DNA of 64,000 nt from Neolewinella maritima (GTDB lineage: Bacteria > Bacteroidota > Bacteroidia > Chitinophagales > Saprospiraceae), in contig NZ_CAKLPZ010000001.1 in assembly GCF_923081025.1 (NCBI RefSeq), forward strand, positions 1,950,154 through 2,014,153, written 5' to 3'. The notes beneath the pieces were generated by a model, which worked only from the letters and a program-made list of their open reading frames with translations, was not told the origin of the DNA and ran no database searches. Shown one piece after another: positions 1-8,686 of this stretch (the first letter of the stretch is position 1; each line of letters opens with the position of its first letter). Made by a program: the position numbers and the translations under genes.

Positions 1-828
1 CAGGGATTGGAGGACCATCGCTGTAGCCGGGGTGTAGCGCACACTCAGCTGCTCGATCTTCAGCAGTGATATATTATTGTTCAGCGGTTTGACCGTGGGG
101 GTTGGCCTAGGTTTGGGAACTATACGTTGTTGGTTGGGCAGTTCTACTACCCGGTCCGTGGCGCGTTCGAGGAGCGCGCGGTCGTGAGTAATGAACAACA
201 AGCCCATTTGCAGCTCGTAGCGCAGGCGGTCCAGCAGGCGCACTATGGCGGCCTCGGTGATCCCATCCAGGGCCGTAGTGGGCTCGTCGGCAATGAGTAA
301 CCGCGGCCGGCCCACCAGTGCCATAGCGATCAGTACGCGCTGGAGCTGTCCGCCACTAAGCTGACTGGATAGCGACCGGAGAACGCGGTCCTGCTGCTCC
401 GCTAGCTCCACCCAGCGGAGGAGCTGCAGCAGATAAGCCCCGGGAGCCGGCTCGTCCGGACAGAGGTAGCGAATGGCTTCCCGCAACTGGACGCCGCACG
501 TCAGAACGGGGTTAAGCGCGCGCTGCGGCTCCTGGAACACCAGACCTATTTCCGTACCCCGCAGATCGTCGCGCTGCCCGGGCACCGTAGCGAGCAGGTT
601 GATGGACAGACCGGACTTGAGTTGATAGGCTGCGTGCCCGTCTACCACCCGTGCCGCGGGGGGAGCCAGTCCGAGCAGCATCATGGTCAGCAGACTCTTA
701 CCGCTACCGGAGGGACCGGCGATGCCCACACTTTCCCCGGGACTTAGCTCGAAGGATAGTCCGCCCAGCAGCGGCGTACCCGTGCCGTAGGCCAGGGATA
801 GATCAGATACGTGGAGTAAGTCGGTCAC
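1..828 (-). CDS. ABC transporter ATP-binding protein with two fused ATPase domains (partial, 3' end outside window)
   Basis: This is an ATPase of the oligopeptide/nickel importer type (DppD/OppD-like), with a second ATPase domain beginning just before the window edge. From a GTG at 828 the first domain shows Walker A GPSGSGKS at about residues 38-45, the signature LSGGQLQRV from about 157, Walker B LLIADEP at about 177-183 and an H-loop histidine near 215. After a proline-rich linker the text resumes with LLKIEQLSVRY, the typical first strand of another ABC domain, so the full gene probably encodes a YejF-like double ATPase. It begins 11 nt after the stop of the HsdR-N-like gene and seems to be the last member of the ppk1 operon. 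An in-frame GTG at 846 is an alternative start. The substrate cannot be told from the sequence. Confidence 0.88.
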   Translation of the reverse strand, partial: MTDLLHVSDLSLAYGTGTPLLGGLSFELSPGESVGIAGPSGSGKSLLTMMLLGLAPPAARVVDGHAAYQLKSGLSINLLATVPGQRDDLRGTEIGLVFQEPQRALNPVLTCGVQLREAIRYLCPDEPAPGAYLLQLLRWVELAEQQDRVLRSLSSQLSGGQLQRVLIAMALVGRPRLLIADEPTTALDGITEAAIVRLLDRLRYELQMGLLFITHDRALLERATDRVVELPNQQRIVPKPRPTPTVKPLNNNISLLKIEQLSVRYTPATAMVLQSL

Positions 829-839
829 GGCACTGGGAA

Positions 840-1310
840 TTACCACTCGGGTACCGCCGGGAGGAAGTGGTACGACTCGGTGCTGTAATCGATGCGGGCC
901 ACGTATGACTCCCGCCCGTTAGAGATCATCAGGAAGGGCACCTGCAGGGGTCCGTTGTAATGGGCTACCTGGCGAAAGGTATCCGTGCTCAGTGGCACCT
1001 TGGGCGCCTTACACTCCACAAGCAGGAAGGGGCGCATATCGTTGTCGAACACCAGGATGTCGGTCCGCTTCGGATCCCCGTTAACCGCCACGCCACGCTC
1101 GACCGTGATGCGGTTGCGGTTATACTTCATGTCCCGAATCAGGAACTGCAGCAGTAACTGCCGTACGAACTCCTCCGGCTGTAGTACCAGCCACTTCTTG
1201 CGGATGTCGCCGAGTACCATGCGGCGGTCTCCCTCCAGCCGGATCGACAGGTAGTCAGAGAAACGCTCCAGGCGCAGGTCAATGGGGGTCGGGGAGTTGG
1301 GTGGGATCAC
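840..1310 (-). CDS. Stand-alone HsdR N-terminal-type PD-(D/E)XK domain protein
   Basis: A 156-residue protein resembling the nuclease-fold N-terminal domain of type I restriction HsdR subunits (HSDR_N_2 family). The core shows D84 in RTDILVF and the E99-C-K101 triplet of the PD-(D/E)XK site, preceded by the helical segment LQPEEFVRQ typical of Bacteroidota members. There is no helicase domain and no methylase or specificity gene nearby, so it is not a restriction system. In Bacteroidota such short proteins are conserved and of unknown function. The start overlaps the end of the acpH-like gene by 32 nt; the MIPPN start is preferred because the residues before QPEEFVRQ resemble family members. 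Confidence 0.85.
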   Translation of the reverse strand: MIPPNSPTPIDLRLERFSDYLSIRLEGDRRMVLGDIRKKWLVLQPEEFVRQLLLQFLIRDMKYNRNRITVERGVAVNGDPKRTDILVFDNDMRPFLLVECKAPKVPLSTDTFRQVAHYNGPLQVPFLMISNGRESYVARIDYSTESYHFLPAVPEW

Positions 1311-1881
1311 GAAAGGTGTCGGCGAGGGTTTGTAAGCGGGGGAACAGGAGCAGCAGGGTGCGGTTGAATTGAGGCGCTAATTCCCGTAAGCTTTCGTCAA
1401 TGTCATTCAGATAGTGCGGCTGACTCATCCGGGGGCGCATACGTAGAAACACCTGCTGCATACCGGCGGCGCTGGTGTAGAGACGTAGCCAGTCACTTTT
1501 GGTCATTCCATCCACGTGACGGGCGGCCCGCTCCGGCATGTGCTCCCGGGCAGCCTGCAGGTTCCCATAGGTCCGGGTTCGGAAAGCAACAATATCCACG
1601 TCCATCAGCTGCGACCAGTTGAGGCACAGAAAGTAGTCGAAGGCGACGTCAGACAGTACCGGGGCATAGCGGCTGTGGCGGACGGTGAGCAGCCGGTTCA
1701 GCCTCCGTACGTCGGGGTCCGCGTCCGTCAGCCGATCGATGGCACGGTGCATCGTCACGCCCCGGCGGATGCCGGCGGGCAGGAGATCGACCTCACTTCC
1801 CCGCAGGATATCGCCTAGGAAATTTCCGACCTGCAGGTCCGGAGAAAAGTGAGATAGCGCTAGATGGGCTAGGTAGTTCAC
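1279..1881 (-). CDS. Acyl carrier protein phosphodiesterase family protein (AcpH/DUF479)
   Basis: The 200-residue protein begins MNYLAHLALS and has GNFLGD and an H-R-A-I-D element, the hallmarks of the AcpH/DUF479 family. In Escherichia coli AcpH removes 4'-phosphopantetheine from acyl carrier protein; whether distant Bacteroidota members keep that activity is not established. The ATG overlaps the ppk1 stop codon by 4 nt (ATGA), so translation is probably coupled to ppk1. Length matches the family (about 190-200 residues). Confidence 0.88.
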   Translation of the reverse strand: MNYLAHLALSHFSPDLQVGNFLGDILRGSEVDLLPAGIRRGVTMHRAIDRLTDADPDVRRLNRLLTVRHSRYAPVLSDVAFDYFLCLNWSQLMDVDIVAFRTRTYGNLQAAREHMPERAARHVDGMTKSDWLRLYTSAAGMQQVFLRMRPRMSQPHYLNDIDESLRELAPQFNRTLLLLFPRLQTLADTFRDPTQLPDPH

Positions 1882-4019
1882 ACTTCGGCGAGCTGCCCCT
1901 GAAAGTAGTCGTAGATGTCCATCTGGGCCCGGAAGTGTCCGTCCGTCGCCAGGGGCTCACGGTAGTCATTGAGCTTACCGTGCTGGATCAGGCGGGCCCG
2001 CTGGTTGTCGCGCCACTGCATATCCATGATGCGGCGCAGCTCGAGTTTGATGAGGTGATCGTAGATGGGCGTGACGACCTCGACGCGGCGGTAGAGGTTG
2101 CGGTTCATCCAGTCGGCCGAGCCGATGTACACCAGTTCATCCCCATTGTTGCCGAAGATGAACACCCGGGCGTGTTCCAGGAAGCGGTCGATGATACTGA
2201 TGATTTGTATGTTCTCTTCCTCTTTAGGCACCAGCCGGCAGATACCACGCACGATCAGTCGCACTTCCACCCCGGCGCGGGCGGCCTGCCGGAGCTTCTG
2301 GATCATCGTGGGCTCCTCCAGGCTGTTCATTTTCAGGAATAGGTAGGCGTGTCCACCGGACTTCGCCGTCTCGATCTCCCGATCGATCAGGGCCAGGAAT
2401 TCAGACTCCAGATTGAAGGGGGCCACCAGCAGGTGCTTACAGCGCGGTAGGATCAGCTTACCGCGCAGCAGATCAAATACCCGCTCCACGTCCTTGCCTA
2501 ACTTTGGCCGACAGGTCAGTAGTGCGTGGTCGGTATATAGCTTGGACGTCTTTTCATTGAAATTACCCGTACCGATGTAGCTATAGTGAACGGTTTCTCC
2601 CTGCCCGGTGCGCCGCTCGATGTGTAGTAGCTTAGTGTGCACCTTGACGGCCGGGTAGCTGTACCGCACGTAGGCGCCGGCCTCGGTCATCTCCTTTCCC
2701 CAGTACAGGTTGCTCGCCTCGTCAAAGCGCGCCTTAGCCTCTACGAAAGCCTCTATCTTTTTCCCCTGCTGCAGGGCGTACAGCAGGTTCTGTACCACTT
2801 GCGATTTTTTGGCCACGCGGTACAGGGTGATACGGATCGTAGTGACTTCCGGATGATCGGCCGCCTCCCGGATCAGCTCGGGCACGTAATCGTATTTTTG
2901 GTAGGGGAAGCTCAGGAGGACGTCCGTATGCTGGATCACTTCCATCAGGCTGTCCGCCCCTTCCAGCTTGGGGTGCGGCAGGGGCGGCATCGGGGGATAG
3001 GCTAGTGCATCACTGCCGGGGGGCTGGGGAAAGCTGAAAAAGTCGTTGAAGTTGTGGTAGCGTGCCCCCGGGATCATATCGTACTTCGACAGCTTCAGTG
3101 CTGTCTTGAGTCGCTTTAGCATCCAGCTCGGCATGTCGCCGTCGTACAGAAAGCGGGTCGGCAACCCCGTATCGCGGTTCGACAGGCTCCGCTCGATCTT
3201 GCGCAGTAGATCTCCGTCAAATTCGTTATCGATGTATAGTTCGGCGTCGCGACTGAGCTTGAAACTGTAGCCGAAGTCAGTCCGGCGGTCCATCCAGCGG
3301 CTCAGGTTGGCCCGGATCACACTGTCGGTGAAAATGACGTAATAGCCCTCAGCGTCTTTCTCCGGGCTAGGCAGTACGACGAAGCGACCGGTCTGCTTGA
3401 CGGGAATGGGCACCAGCGCTATTTCTCCGGTCTCTTCGGCCTCCGGCTCATTCATGGATACGGCCAGGCACAGCTGCCCATCGTCCAGGTAGGGTAATTC
3501 CCTTTCGCCATCCTCATCCGTAGCAAGCCAGTGCAGTTCGAGGTGGGGCGAAATATGATGGTCGAAGTGATCGGCGGCGAAGGCACGCTGCGACTTCGTC
3601 ATCTGATCGGAGTGGATCAGGTGGATATTTTCGTCCCGCAGTTGCGGCAGGATCTCCTCGCGGAAGATGCGACCGAACTCCTCTTGCTGCCGGTATACGG
3701 CGGCACGGATGTCCTTAAGCTCCCGCTTGGGTTTAAAGTCGAACAGCTCCCGGCGTTCGGTCTTGGGAAGTTTTTTAAACTGTCGCAGGCTAGAGACGCG
3801 CACCCGATAGAACTCATCCAGGTTGGAACTATAGATCGCCAGGAAGCGGATGCGCTCGTAGAGGGGTACGCGGGGGTCGGATGCTTCCTGCAGCACCCGG
3901 GCATTAAATTCGAGCCAGGAGGAATCGCGTTTGATCAGTTCGGTCGGCAAGGGGGGAGGTTTGGCCTTCAAGGTAGGTGTTTGCCGGGAACGCGGGTGCG
4001 AAGTAAATAGTGCGAACAT
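1878..4019 (-). CDS. ppk1: Polyphosphate kinase 1
   Basis: Reversibly transfers the gamma phosphate of ATP to inorganic polyphosphate. The 713-residue sequence has the N-terminal domain (RDSSWLEFNARVLQEA, then SNLDEFYRVRV), the head domain and two phospholipase-D-like C-terminal domains. The two catalytic-region histidines are H461 in KVHTK and H616 in EHARVFIFGN, corresponding to E. coli H435 and H592. The length is normal for PPK1. It is first in a minus-strand unit with acpH-, hsdR_N- and ABC-type genes. No exopolyphosphatase gene is adjacent. The start codon lies only 41 nt from that of the divergent VTE3-like gene, so their promoters must share or overlap this gap. Confidence 0.98.
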   Translation of the reverse strand: MFALFTSHPRSRQTPTLKAKPPPLPTELIKRDSSWLEFNARVLQEASDPRVPLYERIRFLAIYSSNLDEFYRVRVSSLRQFKKLPKTERRELFDFKPKRELKDIRAAVYRQQEEFGRIFREEILPQLRDENIHLIHSDQMTKSQRAFAADHFDHHISPHLELHWLATDEDGERELPYLDDGQLCLAVSMNEPEAEETGEIALVPIPVKQTGRFVVLPSPEKDAEGYYVIFTDSVIRANLSRWMDRRTDFGYSFKLSRDAELYIDNEFDGDLLRKIERSLSNRDTGLPTRFLYDGDMPSWMLKRLKTALKLSKYDMIPGARYHNFNDFFSFPQPPGSDALAYPPMPPLPHPKLEGADSLMEVIQHTDVLLSFPYQKYDYVPELIREAADHPEVTTIRITLYRVAKKSQVVQNLLYALQQGKKIEAFVEAKARFDEASNLYWGKEMTEAGAYVRYSYPAVKVHTKLLHIERRTGQGETVHYSYIGTGNFNEKTSKLYTDHALLTCRPKLGKDVERVFDLLRGKLILPRCKHLLVAPFNLESEFLALIDREIETAKSGGHAYLFLKMNSLEEPTMIQKLRQAARAGVEVRLIVRGICRLVPKEEENIQIISIIDRFLEHARVFIFGNNGDELVYIGSADWMNRNLYRRVEVVTPIYDHLIKLELRRIMDMQWRDNQRARLIQHGKLNDYREPLATDGHFRAQMDIYDYFQGQLAEV

Positions 4020-4060
4020 TCACGTCCGCGAGGTATTAAAGCAACAACCCAATCACGCCG

Positions 4061-4987
4061 ATGAGACTGATGCAGCATAAACGGGAGGCCTTCTGGTTCT
4101 ACCGCTACCTATCCAACTTTTACGACAAACTGGTCAACCCCCTGTTCTGGACGGAGCGGATGCGGGAAAAGTCGCTGGACGTAGCAGACTGGTCCGACGG
4201 CGAAAATCTTCGGGTCGTCGACGTCGGCTCGGGTACCGGATTCACCACTCAGGGCATCGTCAAGCGCGTACCCGCCGGGAACGTAGTTTGCGTAGACCAG
4301 AGCCCGCAGCAGATGGAACGTGCCATGGTCAAGCCCGACCTGGAGCGCTGCCGGTTCCGGCTGGGTGACGCCGAGAACCTCCCCTTCGATGACGATACCT
4401 TCGATCGCTACGTCAGTGCCGGAAGTATCGAGTACTGGCCCGATCCGCAGCGCGGTCTGAACGAGGCCTACCGCGTGATCAAGGAAGGTGGTCAGGCGCT
4501 CATGATCGGCCCCATCGAGCCGGTCAACCCCATTAGTAAGTTCATCGCCAATACCTGGATGTTGTTCCCCCCCGAGAACGACTACCACATGTACTTCCAC
4601 CAGGCCGGATTCACCGAGGTGGACTGGGCGTACATCCGCCCCCACTGGCAAGACAACGAGCGCTACGGTATCGCCATCGTCGGCACCAAACCCAAACCGG
4701 GCAAAAGCCCTAACGCCGAGGGCCGCCGCAGCCGCCAGGAACTCGTCTCCGCCGATCCCGAAGGTGGTTGGTTGGGTCGCAACCTGTTGCTGACGGGCCG
4801 GGTCTTGCTGGGTTCCGCGGCGGGCTTTCTCTTTATTCCCATGGCGTTGCTGGCTCACGTCACCGCTCCCCTGCGCGGTGTAGAGGGAGAGGTAGAGCCC
4901 CTCAATAAGGAGCAAAAGATCGTACTGGGTGCCCTGGGCGGTCTGCTCACCTTCTTCGTCGTACGAGCCCTGACCCGCAAGCGCTGA
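4061..4987 (+). CDS. Plant VTE3-like methyltransferase (MPBQ/MSBQ methyltransferase family), membrane-anchored
   Basis: A class I SAM-dependent methyltransferase of 308 residues that closely resembles chloroplast VTE3, which methylates 2-methyl-6-phytyl- and 2-methyl-6-solanesyl-benzoquinol in tocopherol and plastoquinone synthesis. Shared features recognised from memory of the plant protein are QHKREAFWFYR at the N terminus, SAM motif I VDVGSGTGFTT (53-63), GDAENLPF (102-109) and the diagnostic block SAGSIEYWPDPQRG (119-132), followed by WMLFP. Like the plant enzyme it ends in hydrophobic anchors (about 244-268 and 285-303). Its stop overlaps the start of a VTE4-like gene by one base (TGATG). 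The substrate is inferred to be a prenylated benzoquinol; menaquinone or another quinone is possible. No HPPD, prenyltransferase or tocopherol cyclase gene lies in the window. Confidence 0.85.
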   Translation: MRLMQHKREAFWFYRYLSNFYDKLVNPLFWTERMREKSLDVADWSDGENLRVVDVGSGTGFTTQGIVKRVPAGNVVCVDQSPQQMERAMVKPDLERCRFRLGDAENLPFDDDTFDRYVSAGSIEYWPDPQRGLNEAYRVIKEGGQALMIGPIEPVNPISKFIANTWMLFPPENDYHMYFHQAGFTEVDWAYIRPHWQDNERYGIAIVGTKPKPGKSPNAEGRRSRQELVSADPEGGWLGRNLLLTGRVLLGSAAGFLFIPMALLAHVTAPLRGVEGEVEPLNKEQKIVLGALGGLLTFFVVRALTRKR

Positions 4988-5838
4988 TGCCAGAAGGACT
5001 TAACGAACGTATCCGCGCCTTCTACGACCAGTCTACCCCCCTGTGGCTAAACACCTGGGGTGAGCAAATGCACCATGGCTACTACGGCCCAGACGGTAAG
5101 CGTGAGGTAGACCACCAGCAGGCCCAGCTGGATATGATCGACGAATTGCTCGCTTGGGGTGGCGCGCCCCCTTCTGTAACCAGCTTTCTGGATGCCGGAT
5201 GCGGTGTCGGTGGAAGCAGTCGCTACCTGGCGGGTAAGTATCCGCAGGCAACTGGACTGGGAGTGACCCTCAGCCCGGTGCAGGCCGAGCATGGCAATGA
5301 GTACAACGCCCTTTCCGGGGTAGACGACCGACTACGGATCATTGCTAAAGACGTCTACACGCTGGACCCCGAAGTAGACGGAACGTACGATCTGATCTGG
5401 AGCATGGAGTCGGCCGAACACATGGCCGATAAACAGGGGCTGTTCGAACTGTTCCACCGGATGCTGAAACCTGGTGGCCGCTTACTGATGGCCACCTGGT
5501 GCCACCGGCCCGAGCCCCCCTACCTTTCCCCTTCCGAGCAGTACACTCTACAGCAGATCTGTAAGCTGTACCATCTGCCACCTATGGTGAGCATTCCACA
5601 GCTAGCGGATAGTGCCGCTGCGGCGGGACTGCAGGATATTCAGACCGCCGACTGGTCCGCTTCCGTAGAACCCTTCTGGGGGGCGGTGATCAAAAGCGGG
5701 CTCGATCCCCGCAACTGGCCCGGTCTGGTCCGCTCGGGTATGGGGACCATACAGGGGGCCTGGGCCATGAAGTACATGCGGCAAGGCTTTGCCTCCGGCG
5801 CCATTCAGTACGGTGTGCTACGGGCCGTACGCAAGTAG
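4987..5838 (+). CDS. Plant VTE4-like (gamma-tocopherol methyltransferase family) methyltransferase
   Basis: A soluble SAM methyltransferase of 283 residues. It carries the pattern of gamma-tocopherol C-methyltransferase: WGEQMHHGYY near 24-33, motif I FLDAGCGVGGSSRYL (67-81), TLSPVQA (94-100), SMESAEHM (139-146), TWCHR (170-174) and ADWSASVEPFW (221-231). The related family also includes alkaloid N-methyltransferases of plants and cyanobacterial tocopherol enzymes, so the exact acceptor is uncertain. It has no signal or membrane segment. The one-base overlap with the VTE3-like gene shows the two are translated together, which makes successive methylations of the same quinol-type head group the simplest reading. 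Confidence 0.83.
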   Translation: MPEGLNERIRAFYDQSTPLWLNTWGEQMHHGYYGPDGKREVDHQQAQLDMIDELLAWGGAPPSVTSFLDAGCGVGGSSRYLAGKYPQATGLGVTLSPVQAEHGNEYNALSGVDDRLRIIAKDVYTLDPEVDGTYDLIWSMESAEHMADKQGLFELFHRMLKPGGRLLMATWCHRPEPPYLSPSEQYTLQQICKLYHLPPMVSIPQLADSAAAAGLQDIQTADWSASVEPFWGAVIKSGLDPRNWPGLVRSGMGTIQGAWAMKYMRQGFASGAIQYGVLRAVRK

Positions 5839-5856
5839 AGCAATCACACAATAGGT

Positions 5857-7392
<1,536 letters not shown>

Positions 7393-8610
7393 CTACGCAA
7401 CCCGTTCGGTCAGTACCAGGGCTTCGTAGCGCTCCAGTAAGCGACGAGCCAGTACCCTCCGGTCGTAGTGCCGGTAGAAGGTAGCGTGGGCGTTGCGGCC
7501 AATACGCTCCAGCTTGCGACCGCGTCGCAGACAGTCTTCGATGGCCAGTACAAACTGTTTGGCCGTATCGGCGATGAACAGATCCCGCCGGTTGCGCGCC
7601 TTTATTCCTTCCAAACCTACCGTAGTAGTAATGACCACCCGCCCCAGTGACATCGCCTCCAGGATCTTGGCCCGCATTCCACTACCACTCAGTAGGGGTA
7701 CGATGCTGATACTGTGGGCAGTTACGAAGGAGCAGCTATCGGCTACTTCACCATGCACGATCACCTGATCCATCTGTAACTGCCGAATGGCATGGGGCAT
7801 ATTACGTCCTGCAATGTGAAACTCTACCTCCGGCAGTCGCCGGTGTAGTTCGGGCCATACGTCGTTAAGAAACCACTGCAATCCTTCGAGATTGGGCAGC
7901 CAGTCCAGCGACCCAATGAAATGCAGACTGGGCGCCGCGGCATAACTATCGTAGGTAGGTGGACCACACTTCGTCTCTAGTCCGATAGGCAGCACAAAGG
8001 TTTCGCTCCGGCAGCCCAGCCGCTCGAAGTGCTTCTTGTCGCGGGGGGTGATGGGTAGTAGTAGGTCGTACTGATTGAGCTGACTGCGTTCGTAGTCACG
8101 CAACTGTCTGGTCAGATGGCGCAGGTACCACCGCTTGGGGGCAAAGCCAATATTTTCACTGCAGCGTTCCCAGATCTCGTGCTCCACGTTATGGGAGCGC
8201 ATCACGACCTGTGCGTCGGACAGTCTCCGGATCGTACTCATGTAGGGCGCAAGGTAGAGGGTTTCGAGCTGCACGATATCGAACTCCTCGGCCTCCAACC
8301 ATTCGGTGAGCGCCTGGTGGTAGTCCTCGCTGTCGAACCGGCTGATGTGGTAAGAGACGCCACGGACTAGATTGGCTACGGCATCTACCGGACTTATCGC
8401 ATTATCCAGGGCCACTGTCCGTACTTCGTGGTAGTGGCTCATTTCTTCCGGCAGGGAGTTGCCCGCGTAGAAGTGCTTGGACGTATTCATGGCCAGCAAA
8501 CAGACCTGACAGCCCAGTTCGCTCAGACTCTTAGTCAGTCCGTGTATCGCCAAGCTTTCACCGTCCTTTAATGGGTAAGGAAACTTTTTAGTCAGGACGA
8601 GTAGCTTCAT
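7393..8610 (-). CDS. GT4-family glycosyltransferase
   Basis: A 405-residue cytoplasmic glycosyltransferase with a GT-B fold. The N terminus MKLLVLTKKFPYPLKDG is the first Rossmann strand with the donor-side glycine region. SHNVEHEIW lies in the acceptor domain, and FIGSLDWLPNLEG opens the C-terminal domain. The GT4 nucleotide-sugar block PLLSGSGMRAKILEAMSLG ends with the conserved E-x7-E-like arrangement. It resembles sugar transferases associated with exopolysaccharide or exosortase loci, but no such locus is visible here, so sugar and acceptor are unknown. It is the gene immediately upstream of glpK on the same strand (48-nt gap). Confidence 0.87.
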   Translation of the reverse strand: MKLLVLTKKFPYPLKDGESLAIHGLTKSLSELGCQVCLLAMNTSKHFYAGNSLPEEMSHYHEVRTVALDNAISPVDAVANLVRGVSYHISRFDSEDYHQALTEWLEAEEFDIVQLETLYLAPYMSTIRRLSDAQVVMRSHNVEHEIWERCSENIGFAPKRWYLRHLTRQLRDYERSQLNQYDLLLPITPRDKKHFERLGCRSETFVLPIGLETKCGPPTYDSYAAAPSLHFIGSLDWLPNLEGLQWFLNDVWPELHRRLPEVEFHIAGRNMPHAIRQLQMDQVIVHGEVADSCSFVTAHSISIVPLLSGSGMRAKILEAMSLGRVVITTTVGLEGIKARNRRDLFIADTAKQFVLAIEDCLRRGRKLERIGRNAHATFYRHYDRRVLARRLLERYEALVLTERVA

Positions 8611-8686
8611 AGACAGAGGACGTGGCGGGGTGTAGTATGTACAGGGGATAAGTACGGAGCGCTAAACGTGGCCCGGACCGAAAAAA

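Noticed and set aside
840..1310. Type I restriction system
   Set aside because: Only the N-terminal domain exists, and no HsdM, HsdS or helicase domain is present.
4109..4915. Long open frame antisense to the VTE3-like gene
   Set aside because: It is a mirror frame of a strongly conserved methyltransferase in GC-rich DNA, with low-complexity Val/Gly/Asp composition and no recognisable family. The similar antisense frames at 8849-9706 and 14422-15114 were dropped for the same reason.
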